Below, in pieces: positions 18,586 through 28,693 of a DNA stretch of 45,559 nt. A program made the translations under genes and the position numbers. The notes under the pieces are model-generated. The model did not search any database, was not told the DNA's origin, and was given only the letters and a program-made list of their open reading frames with translations. Where the stretch lies: contig JAFZAB010000020.1 of the NCBI GenBank assembly GCA_017548425.1, positions 1 through 45,559 of the forward strand, given 5' to 3'. Position 1 is the stretch's first letter, and each line of letters starts with the position of its first letter. This DNA is from Victivallales bacterium (GTDB lineage: Bacteria > Verrucomicrobiota > Lentisphaeria > Oligosphaerales > Oligosphaeraceae).

Positions 18586-18687
18586 AGGGATTCAAGGGAT
18601 TCAAGGGATTCAAGGGATTCAAGTTCAAGGGATTCAAAGAATATCGCTTTCCCTTCTTTTTATCCCTTTTATCGCTTGAATCCCTTC
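18586..18687. repeat. 9-bp tandem repeat (GGGATTCAA) with inverted copy
   Basis: Directly after the phosphodiester glycosidase stop, GGGATTCAA occurs four times head to tail (18587-18622), then a partial copy and a fifth full copy (18629-18637). An inverted copy (CTTGAATCCCTT) follows at about 18675-18686. The inverted copy can pair with any repeat unit to form a hairpin between two converging genes (18585 and 18701), so it may act as a bidirectional terminator. The array could expand or contract by slippage. Confidence 0.75.
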
Positions 18688-18700
18688 GTAATCGTTCTTC

Positions 18701-19666
18701 TTACTGCATTCTTTCAATAGCCGTCCGCAGCAGGATGTCCTGCGCGGCGGACGGTTCGAAAACAGACGGCGTGTCCGTCAGACAGGAGGCCGAGGCGCAA
18801 GCCAAAGCCTCCGCAAAATAATTGGGCATCGACATATCGTCGGCCTTCGGATCTTCCGCCAGACGACGCGCCATGATGGCCGTTGCGCAGTCGCCACCGC
18901 CGATGGGACTGATGATATGTTCCAAAAGCGGCGTTTTAAAGCGCCATACGCCGATTTTTGACATGAGATGGGCAGGATTGCCGCCATCCGTCACAGCAAG
19001 CCAGGAAAGGCCCTTAAAACGCGCGAGAAGGGCCTTTCCCGCTTTGACGACATCCGTTTCGCCGTCAGTTGCCTGCGAGAGCTCCTCTGCGTTAATTTTC
19101 AGCAGCGTGACGCCCTCTTCCAAAACACAGCCGATATCTTTCGCGGCGTCCAAAACGACAGGCAGGCCGCATTTGGCCGCCATGGCGGCGATTTCCGCGT
19201 AGAACGACGATGTCACGCCGGGCGGCAGGCTGCCGCACAACGCCACGACGCCATGCAATGGCACTTCCTTCGTGAGCAGCGACCGCATCCGCTCCAGTTC
19301 ATCAGCGGAAATCGGCGCGGACGGTTCGATCAATTCCGTCGCTTCCCCGCGATTGTGGTCAATCACGGTATAGACGCAGCGCGTTACCCCTTTGCAATCA
19401 ACAAGAAGCGGATGGACGCCCGTCCTTTCAAAATCATGGCGGAGACTTTCGCCCGGAAATCCGCCGACAAACGCCGAGACGGATACAGGCCAGCCCATTA
19501 GACGAAAAACGCGGGCGACATTTGTCCCCTTCCCGCCGCCCGTCTCATGACTTTCAAACGCGCGGTTCACGGCGCCAAGCTTCAAACTGTTGAAACTGAG
19601 CGTCTTCTGCCAAGCCGAATTCAGGCTGACAGCCAACGCGGGACGCGGCTCCAGATTGACTTTCAT
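18701..19666 (-). CDS. PfkB-family sugar kinase (1-phosphofructokinase/tagatose-6-phosphate kinase type)
   Basis: A 321-residue PfkB/ribokinase-fold kinase closest in layout to FruK/LacC: SLNSAWQKTL near the N-terminus (the FruK start is usually TLNPAxD), the substrate motif GGGKGTNVARVF (about residues 43-54), LCGSLPPG in the middle and the C-terminal ATP/catalytic motif SPIGGGDCATAI, where the family usually reads GAGDS and the Asp is the base. It likely phosphorylates fructose-1-phosphate or a related phosphorylated sugar. It lies downstream of argJ on the same strand, separated by a repeat-rich spacer. Confidence 0.85.
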   Translation of the reverse strand: MKVNLEPRPALAVSLNSAWQKTLSFNSLKLGAVNRAFESHETGGGKGTNVARVFRLMGWPVSVSAFVGGFPGESLRHDFERTGVHPLLVDCKGVTRCVYTVIDHNRGEATELIEPSAPISADELERMRSLLTKEVPLHGVVALCGSLPPGVTSSFYAEIAAMAAKCGLPVVLDAAKDIGCVLEEGVTLLKINAEELSQATDGETDVVKAGKALLARFKGLSWLAVTDGGNPAHLMSKIGVWRFKTPLLEHIISPIGGGDCATAIMARRLAEDPKADDMSMPNYFAEALACASASCLTDTPSVFEPSAAQDILLRTAIERMQ

Positions 19667-19708
19667 TTATGATCCAAGAGGGACGAAAGGGACAGACGAG
19701 ACAAATCC

Positions 19709-19769
19709 ATAGGCCATCAGCCATAAGCCTTAGGCCATAAGCCATAGGCCATAAGCCTTAGGCCATCAG
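19709..19769. repeat. Degenerate tandem/palindromic repeat of GGCCATAAGCC words
   Basis: Short words AGGCCAT, AGCCATAAGCC and TTAGGCC alternate. The 18-mer CCATAAGCCTTAGGCCAT occurs identically at 19721-19738 and 19749-19766, 28 bp apart. AAGCCTTAGGCC is itself nearly palindromic, so the array can fold in several registers. It fills the gap between argJ and the PfkB gene. It has no T-run and no reading frame of interest. Confidence 0.7.
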
Positions 19770-19770
19770 C

Positions 19771-19791
19771 ACTTAAGGCAACGCCTTAAGT
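19771..19791. terminator. Perfect 9-bp hairpin overlapping the argJ stop codon
   Basis: ACTTAAGGC (19771-19779) and GCCTTAAGT (19783-19791) form a perfect stem with a three-base loop. The argJ stop codon (19786-19788, minus strand) lies inside the stem. There is no following T-run, so it is not a classical intrinsic terminator. It may protect the 3' end or pause ribosomes at termination. Confidence 0.45.
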
Positions 19792-21018
19792 ATGGTAGTC
19801 GGCGTTGATTTTCACATAGTCATATGTCAGATCGCACGTCCAGACCGTGTAGTCGCCGTCACCCGCACCAAGATACAGATCCATCTTCCATTCGCGGTTT
19901 TTCAGGACTTTCACAAGATCCGCTTCCGGCGTTCCAGCATCGACGCCGCCACGGACGACGGGAACGCCGTCGTAGAACAAATCCGCCTTGGACGGATCGA
20001 ACGAAATGCCGCAATAGCCTGCCGCGCAAAGGATTCTGCCCCAGTTCGGATCAGCGCCAAACCACGCCGTCTTGCAGAGGGCCGAATTTGCAATCGCCTC
20101 CGCGCAGATCTTCGCGTCCGCCTTGCTGGCGGCACCGTGAATGTTCACTTCCACGAATTTAGAGACGCCTTCGCCATCCAGAACCATGCGTTTCGCCAAA
20201 TCGGCCATCACGTATTGCAAGGCTTCGCCAAACGCCGCGCATTCGGGCGTTCCAGCCTTGATTTCGTCGTTTCCGGCGGCGCCGTTCGCGAGAACGAGAA
20301 CCGTGTCGTTCGTGGATGTATCGCCATCAACCGTGATGCGGTTGAAGGAATTGCCGATGGCATTCGACAGGCACTCATTTAATGCGGCGCGTTCGATATT
20401 TGCATCAGTCGTCAGATAGCAAAGCATCGTGGCCTGCGGCTGCTGCATCTTAAGCTTCGGGGCGATCATGCCCGCGCCCTTTGTCATGCCGCCGATGCGC
20501 ACCGTCGCGCCGCCGATATCCAACGATACCGCAAGATGTTTCGGAACCGTATCCGTCGTCATAATGGCGCGGGCCGCTGTCTCGCCGCCGTCAGGAGAAA
20601 GCTCCTTGACGCACATTTCGACGCCTTTTTCGATGATGTCCATCGGCATCGGAACGCCAATACGACCTGTCGATGACACGAGAACTTGCGACGGATGAAG
20701 CATCATCAGCTTGCCTGCCAGTTCGGCCGTCCGCTTCGCGTCCGCCAAACCGTTCTCGCCCGTGCAGGCGTTCGCATTGCCGCTGTTCACGACAACCATC
20801 TGGACAGGATTGCCGGACGCGACGATCGCGCGGTCGTATTCCACAGGGGCCGCCGCGAACAGATTCGACGTGAAAGCACCCGCCGTCACACAAGGGCGCG
20901 GACTATAGATCATGGCCATATCGGGAGCGCCGCTCCGCTTCAAACCGCAGACGACACCACAGGCCTGAAAACAGGCAGGGCTGGTAACAGAACCATTTTC
21001 AATAACGGAAAATGACAT
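19786..21018 (-). CDS. argJ: Bifunctional ornithine acetyltransferase/N-acetylglutamate synthase ArgJ
   Basis: A 410-residue ArgJ of usual length. ArgJ transfers acetyl from N-acetylornithine to glutamate, recycling the acetyl group in arginine synthesis; some forms also use acetyl-CoA. Visible: VVVNSGNANACTG (about residues 75-87), VLVSSTGRIGVPM, the GGMTKGAGMIAPKL oxyanion segment, and the autocleavage site QATMLCYLTTDA, where the Thr becomes the N-terminal nucleophile of the beta chain. The C-terminal KTAWFGADPNWGRILCAAGY matches the family. An AAGGTGA ribosome-binding site precedes the ATG. No other arginine genes are in the window. It lies 31 bp behind the kinase gene and might be read through from it. 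Confidence 0.96.
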   Translation of the reverse strand: MSFSVIENGSVTSPACFQACGVVCGLKRSGAPDMAMIYSPRPCVTAGAFTSNLFAAAPVEYDRAIVASGNPVQMVVVNSGNANACTGENGLADAKRTAELAGKLMMLHPSQVLVSSTGRIGVPMPMDIIEKGVEMCVKELSPDGGETAARAIMTTDTVPKHLAVSLDIGGATVRIGGMTKGAGMIAPKLKMQQPQATMLCYLTTDANIERAALNECLSNAIGNSFNRITVDGDTSTNDTVLVLANGAAGNDEIKAGTPECAAFGEALQYVMADLAKRMVLDGEGVSKFVEVNIHGAASKADAKICAEAIANSALCKTAWFGADPNWGRILCAAGYCGISFDPSKADLFYDGVPVVRGGVDAGTPEADLVKVLKNREWKMDLYLGAGDGDYTVWTCDLTYDYVKINADYHT

Positions 21019-21049
21019 GATGTTTCACCTTCAACAAGGAATATTCATT

Positions 21050-22192
21050 TTAATTCAATACAATGCCGTATGTCTCAGCGGCTTCGCGGAATTTTGCTAG
21101 CAGCGCATTGCAACTGGGCATCCGTTTGTCACGTCTCATGATCGTGCAATTGCGGATGGCTTCGGCGATCAACGGCATCTCCTGAAGGCCAGGAACACTT
21201 GTCAGAGCGGGAATATCCGACTGGTTCATATGCATGCGGGCCTCTTCGCGGGCCGAATGCGTCAGCAGTTCATCCTGAGGCTGCGTCAATGGCTGGCCGC
21301 CCATGAACACGCCAAACGCAATGCCAAGTGCGAAAATATCCGTGCGTTCGTCAATGGTATCTTTGCAGATCTGCTCGGGAGAGAGATAACCGCCCGTTCC
21401 AGTAATGGCCTTCGACTGGTAGCCGCTCGTGACGGAGACGCCAAAATCAATCAATTTGATCTTTCCATTGACCAACATGAAATTCGACGGTTTGATGTCC
21501 AGATGAATGATTTTCTTCTTATGGACAAACGCCAATGCCTGAATAGCCTGATACATGACACGGATCTTGTCTTCCAACGGCAGAACTTTATTCAGAACTT
21601 TGTCACCGAGATCATGACCGCTAAGATATTCCATAAGAAGATCATAGCCAAGCTCAATGCCAAAACGTGTCACCTTGCGGAGAGCGTAAATGCGAACAAT
21701 CGGCATATGGCCGTCTTCATTCAGCATCTGAGAAATCGCGAATTCGTTCTGAATATGACGTGTCTTCGTGCGATATGCCACATTGTCCAGTTTTTCAGAA
21801 GTCTTTCCAGCAGAACCAAGCAGCTTGTTCCAATTGTTGCGAACGGACTTCGCGCAGAAAGTGAAGGAGCCGCAGACAGAACGGTAAAGAACCGCTTCAG
21901 CGCCACGAGCCATCACTTCCTTGATTTCATACGGATCGTTGGAAGCGGCGTTTTTCATCGCTTGAGCCGTACGAAGTTCATCATTTCGATTGAGATAGCG
22001 ACGTCTGGAAAGATTCGCCATCAGACTCGACGTGGTGGAATTATCCGTATGAGACTGATTTTCTTCAGCTTCAGGATTCTTTTCGATTTCAGCTGCATCC
22101 GGAGCAACAGCATTGGTATTCTCTCTGGGGCCAATAACGAGATGATCCCCTTTCTCCGGATTGTTCGACATATTTTCGTTTTCTTGAGACAT
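21050..22192 (-). CDS. Soluble Ser/Thr protein kinase of the tubulin cluster
   Basis: A 380-residue Hanks-type kinase without membrane segments. The first 85 or so residues are acidic and low-complexity. The kinase domain runs from about residue 88 to the end: ATP-binding Lys115 (FCAKSV), catalytic H230-L-D-I-K-P-S-N237, D249-F-G251, and SPEQ at 271-274 in place of APE. The Gly loop is weak (MARGAEAVLYR), but every catalytic residue is kept, so activity is likely. There are no PASTA, TPR or other sensor domains. It follows the tubulin-like gene by 59 bp on the same strand, suggesting that the tubulin-like or winged-helix protein is a substrate. A second possible start, MSNNPEK, lies seven residues in. 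Confidence 0.85.
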   Translation of the reverse strand: MSQENENMSNNPEKGDHLVIGPRENTNAVAPDAAEIEKNPEAEENQSHTDNSTTSSLMANLSRRRYLNRNDELRTAQAMKNAASNDPYEIKEVMARGAEAVLYRSVCGSFTFCAKSVRNNWNKLLGSAGKTSEKLDNVAYRTKTRHIQNEFAISQMLNEDGHMPIVRIYALRKVTRFGIELGYDLLMEYLSGHDLGDKVLNKVLPLEDKIRVMYQAIQALAFVHKKKIIHLDIKPSNFMLVNGKIKLIDFGVSVTSGYQSKAITGTGGYLSPEQICKDTIDERTDIFALGIAFGVFMGGQPLTQPQDELLTHSAREEARMHMNQSDIPALTSVPGLQEMPLIAEAIRNCTIMRRDKRMPSCNALLAKFREAAETYGIVLN

Positions 22193-22251
22193 GTTAGCAA
22201 CTTATCTTGATGACTAGATTTACCCGAGAAGCAATAACAAAGCCAACAACC

Positions 22252-23376
22252 TTAAAGCTTCTTGATGCGTTTCAACGCCGTCAACACTTCTTCGGCATTC
22301 AGGCCTTTCTCCTTGCTCGCACGTTTCGCCTCATTTTTCATGTCAACATCCAATTTCTGCAACACGACATGCTGATCCAAAGATTTACTGACTTTGGCAT
22401 CCTTCACCTCTTGGTTAACCTTGTTGAATTCATCAATCAATTCAAGAGGCTTGCGAGAATATAGTTGGGAGACCGTAATGAAAGGACGCTGCAACGAGGG
22501 ATTTTCAACAACACTATAGAAAGGGGTGACCTTCTTCTTCTCGAAGTAAGGAAGGATCTTGTAGAATATCGTATGATCCATTCCAGAAGGCACTTCCAAA
22601 AGGAACATCGCTTCAATTGGCTCCTCAGGAGGAAGCAGAAGCTTATTCCAATTAGCGGCTAGTTGTGCACCAAAATCCTTAGAAGAATCATAGTCAAAAT
22701 AGCAGAAATGATTGAAATACGGTTTTGAAATATATGCCGTAAAATCCTCATGGTCAATATGAAGCTCAAGCAATTTGAAGTTCGTATTCTTCTCTGGAAT
22801 CGACATGAAGACATTCAACGAATCCACAATCATCTGATTATAAGCGTCTTCACCGATTTGATCATCAAATTTCAACTTATTGCTGAACAGCATGATATTG
22901 CCCGTGCTGCCTTTATCAATGGCATTCGCAACAGGATTGGACATGAAATCAATACTGTTTTCAACATAGTTCGATTCCTGTTCATAGTCAGGAAGAACCA
23001 AGCAGAACATAGTTTTTTCATTAATCGGAATACCATTACTGCTTTCCAAAGAATCATCACGCGCAATGATATCTTCAAGAATACCAGTCGTGATTCCATT
23101 GCCAGTACCGCCACCTGTGGAGCTGAAAACAATCGATCCACCGATAATATCCTGCATACGCCGACGAATCGTATTATATGCATCGTGACCAATCAAAGGA
23201 TCTTTTCTGGATCCACGGAATTGTCCAGACGTAGATTGAACAGGAGCGACAATATGCTCACCGCCTCCGGAAACTTTGTCAAGTTCTGTTTCGGACACAT
23301 TCACCAATATGGCGTGCTCTGCATCCATTTTCGCTGCCAGTTTGCCACCAGCACCACCAATGCCAATAACCTTCAT
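22252..23376 (-). CDS. Divergent tubulin/FtsZ-superfamily GTPase (TubZ-like)
   Basis: A 374-residue protein beginning with IGIGGAGGKLA, like the first nucleotide loop of FtsZ/TubZ. It carries the tubulin signature STGGGTGNG (G88-G94), here GGGTGNG in place of FtsZ GGGTGTG or tubulin GGGTGSG. A plausible T7 catalytic loop is LHID208-HED211, resembling the NLDxxD of FtsZ. The C-terminal 60 residues are basic and helical (RASKEKG, LKRIKKL), like the tails of TubZ filaments. The rest is too divergent from FtsZ to be the cell-division protein, and no dcw genes are nearby. The gene overlaps the winged-helix gene by four bases (ATGA), with GGAGGA upstream. The expected product is a GTP-dependent filament. 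Alternatives are FtsZ-like families of unknown role (Tubulin_2, FtsZl1). Confidence 0.75.
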   Translation of the reverse strand: MKVIGIGGAGGKLAAKMDAEHAILVNVSETELDKVSGGGEHIVAPVQSTSGQFRGSRKDPLIGHDAYNTIRRRMQDIIGGSIVFSSTGGGTGNGITTGILEDIIARDDSLESSNGIPINEKTMFCLVLPDYEQESNYVENSIDFMSNPVANAIDKGSTGNIMLFSNKLKFDDQIGEDAYNQMIVDSLNVFMSIPEKNTNFKLLELHIDHEDFTAYISKPYFNHFCYFDYDSSKDFGAQLAANWNKLLLPPEEPIEAMFLLEVPSGMDHTIFYKILPYFEKKKVTPFYSVVENPSLQRPFITVSQLYSRKPLELIDEFNKVNQEVKDAKVSKSLDQHVVLQKLDVDMKNEAKRASKEKGLNAEEVLTALKRIKKL

Positions 23377-23726
23377 GATTTCATGTCCTCCAGAAATGAT
23401 GACGACTTCGTCTCAAAACGTTCACTTGCTAATAATTGCTGAAGAGCTTTCGAACCATGGGACGTGATATAAATATTCTTGCGATTCCGTTCATCACGGA
23501 CATCGATATAGCACAATGCCCACAACGTATCAATCATGGACATCGCTGTCTGTTTCGTCCGAGTGACACCAGCACTTTTCAAATCATCAAAGCAATTTGT
23601 GATGTTGTATTTGATTGATTCACCTTCACAGACAGAGCACCAGCAAAGAATCAAAAAATGCCCTTCGCCCAGTCGATTCAACTGGTCTTGGAACAAATCT
23701 GATTTTTCTTCGTCAGCCCTCGCCAT
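23373..23726 (-). CDS. Small winged-helix DNA-binding protein (TubR-like)
   Basis: A 117-residue protein with a predicted winged helix-turn-helix: helices around residues 42-72 including GVTRTKQTAMSMIDTLW, then a two-stranded wing around 75-90 (DVRDERNRKNIYITSHG) rich in basic residues. No ligand or metal motif is visible. Its size, position directly upstream of and overlapping the tubulin-like gene, and the adjacent repeat-rich gap match TubR of type III partition systems, which binds centromere repeats and represses its own operon. PadR/MarR/DUF4364-type regulators are the alternative. No strong ribosome-binding site is visible. Confidence 0.65.
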   Translation of the reverse strand: MARADEEKSDLFQDQLNRLGEGHFLILCWCSVCEGESIKYNITNCFDDLKSAGVTRTKQTAMSMIDTLWALCYIDVRDERNRKNIYITSHGSKALQQLLASERFETKSSSFLEDMKS

Positions 23727-24163
23727 GACGTCACCGCAACAAAACCTATACCTTATTAATTATACTTTATATCACATCAACAGGAACAGCATCCGCTTGT
23801 GCACGAAACTGTCCGACAGATTCAATCACTCATTTGCTCCATTTCTTAAAAGAAGCTTAATAAAACTATACTACACTATTTTATAAAAACAAGCAACCAC
23901 GCGACACATCCTTTCTTTTCTAGCCAAGCTTATGACAACTACTTCCTAATAATCTACATGCCCTTGTTTTTCATTACTATACTTTACTAAACTAAACTTC
24001 ACTAAACTATATATAGTGTAGTATACTACAATAAAGAGGGGCAGAATGAAAAGATGTTTGGCTAGATGTGAATTGATGGGATCGAATGTGTTGAATGTTG
24101 GTATTTTCATACTATATTTAATAAGAAAATGTTTCATGGTCAATCACTCATTTACATCGTCTT
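23727..24163. promoter_or_regulatory. A+T-rich divergent intergenic region with repeats; candidate centromere/operator
   Basis: This 437-bp gap is the longest in the window and lies between the winged-helix and Hsp70 starts. It holds a 14-bp perfect palindrome TGTAGTATACTACA (24017-24030) and a 12-bp palindrome ACTATATATAGT (24006-24017) sharing one base. TATACTACACTAT (23867-23879) has an exact inverted copy at 24013-24025. ACTAAACT occurs at 23986, 23991 and 24001. TATACTTTA occurs at 23761 and 23978, and CTAGCCAA (23920-23927) has an inverted copy (24058-24065). Such density fits a binding region for the winged-helix protein and/or divergent promoters. No RNA gene is seen. Confidence 0.6.
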
Positions 24164-27182
<3,019 letters not shown>

Positions 27183-27205
27183 CAGAACAGAAGTGGAGGA
27201 ACAAC

Positions 27206-28468
27206 ATGGATAGACGTTCATTCCTGAAAGGATTCGGAACCGTCGCGGCCGCGGCGCCCTTCGTTTCCATGCCCAAAATTCTGGCCGCGCCGGCCAACGA
27301 CCGCATCACGGTCGGTGTCATCGGTACTGGCGGAATGGCCACAGGCCATTTGAGAAACCTTCTCAAAATGCCCTCCGTCCAAGTCATCGCCGTCTGCGAC
27401 GTCGATTCCCGCAAAATGGAGAATGCCTACAATCTGACGGAGCAGGCATATGCCAATCAGAAAAAGTCCGGCCAATATAAGGGATGCGCTAAATACCGTG
27501 ATTTCAGAGATATGCTGGCAAGACCGGATTTGGATGCCGTCGTCATCGGCACGCCGGACCACTGGCATGCCACGATGTCCGTCATGGCCGCCAACGCCGG
27601 AAAGGACATCTACTGCGAAAAACCGCTCACGCTGACCATTGGCGAATCACGCGACATCATCAACAAAATCCGCCGCACAGGTTGTGTCTTCCAGACTGGT
27701 ATGCAACAGCGTACGTCGTACGGCGGCAAATTCATCACGGCCGTCCAGCTCGTCCGCAACGGCATGCTCGGCAAAATGATTTCCGCCCATGTCACCGTCG
27801 GCGGCCCGTCCTCCGAATGCACGCTTCCCGCCGAACCGACGCCTGAATGGATGGATTGGGACATGTGGCTCGGTCCAGCCCCCTACAGGCCGTACAACAG
27901 CCGCCTCCATCCAGGCACTTGGCGTTCCTACCGCGACTATTCCGGCGGCGTCTTGACCGACTGGGGCGCCCATCATTTCGATATCGTCCAATGGGCCATG
28001 GATGCCGACCAGAGCGGTCCTGTCAGAATCTGCCCACCCGGCCATAATGGCTGCAAGACATTGACTTACTGGTATTCCAATGGCGTCCGCGTCGAACACG
28101 GCGGCTTCGAAGGCAGCGGATACGGTATCACATTCGTCGGAACGAACGGCAAAGTCAGCGTCTGCCGCGACTGGATCCGCAGCGATCCCGCCGACCTGCT
28201 CATTAATCCGTCCTCCATGCCGGGCGACCTCCAGCTGCCAGATTGCAGCGGCCATATCGGCAACTGGCTCGACTGCATCCGCACGCGCCGCCGTCCCGCC
28301 GCCGATGTCGAAATCGGCGCGCGTTCCGTCACGGTCTGCCAGCTTGGTTGCATTGCCTACTGGCTGGACAAGCCTCTGAAATGGAACCCGAAGACATGGC
28401 ATTTCGAGAACGATCCTATCGCCGAAGCGTGGATCGATCGCCCGAAACGCGCCCCGTGGACTCTCTAA
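27206..28468 (+). CDS. Tat-exported Gfo/Idh/MocA-family oxidoreductase
   Basis: A 420-residue NAD(P)-dependent dehydrogenase-like protein with a twin-arginine signal (DRRSFLKGFG, then an Ala-rich core, cleavage near AAP at about residue 28). The Rossmann motif is GVIGTGGMATGHL, followed by AVCDVD, VVIGTPDHWHATM and the family signature YCEKPLTLTIGES with the catalytic Lys. The C-terminal part (GGVLTDWGAHHFDIVQWAM) is the typical substrate domain. Members act on sugars, often as redox-assisted glycosidases when exported with their cofactor. Tat export of a folded, NAD-loaded enzyme fits. GGAGGAAC precedes the ATG. It may share a transcript with tgt (23 bp gap). Confidence 0.9.
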   Translation: MDRRSFLKGFGTVAAAAPFVSMPKILAAPANDRITVGVIGTGGMATGHLRNLLKMPSVQVIAVCDVDSRKMENAYNLTEQAYANQKKSGQYKGCAKYRDFRDMLARPDLDAVVIGTPDHWHATMSVMAANAGKDIYCEKPLTLTIGESRDIINKIRRTGCVFQTGMQQRTSYGGKFITAVQLVRNGMLGKMISAHVTVGGPSSECTLPAEPTPEWMDWDMWLGPAPYRPYNSRLHPGTWRSYRDYSGGVLTDWGAHHFDIVQWAMDADQSGPVRICPPGHNGCKTLTYWYSNGVRVEHGGFEGSGYGITFVGTNGKVSVCRDWIRSDPADLLINPSSMPGDLQLPDCSGHIGNWLDCIRTRRRPAADVEIGARSVTVCQLGCIAYWLDKPLKWNPKTWHFENDPIAEAWIDRPKRAPWTL

Positions 28469-28490
28469 ATCGACTGACAATTTATGAAGA

Positions 28491-28523
28491 AGCCGCCTAG
28501 TTTGCCTGCTAGACGGCTCTTTC
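28491..28523 (+). terminator. Probable intrinsic terminator after the oxidoreductase gene
   Basis: AGCCGCCTAG (28491-28500) pairs with CTAGACGGCT (28509-28518), one mismatch in ten, with an 8-base loop, followed by CTTTCT. The T-run is weak, so efficiency is uncertain. Confidence 0.6.
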
Positions 28524-28599
28524 TCCCCCCAACTAATAAAAAATGTCCTTTATTTATCATTTTTTTGAATAAAAAAGCAAAAAAAATTTGAATAAGGGC

Positions 28600-28627
28600 T
28601 TGTATTCGCTTTTTTTCGGTGTAATTT
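28600..28627 (+). promoter_or_regulatory. Candidate promoter of the DUF481 gene
   Basis: TTGTAT (28600-28605) and TAATTT (28622-28627) are spaced by 16 bp, 66 bp before the start codon. Upstream lie runs of A and T (28537-28590) that could act as a bent UP-like element. Read by eye. Confidence 0.35.
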
Positions 28628-28693
28628 ATTTGTTAGACGTAAAAAAATTGTTGGAATCATTGTGTCTTGAGTCCATTCAACCTAGGAGAAAAC

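Noticed and set aside
22252..23376. The tubulin-like gene as the cell-division ftsZ
   Set aside because: It keeps the GTP signature, but the remainder is too divergent, the C-terminal FtsA/ZipA-binding peptide is absent, and no ftsA, murein or dcw genes are nearby.
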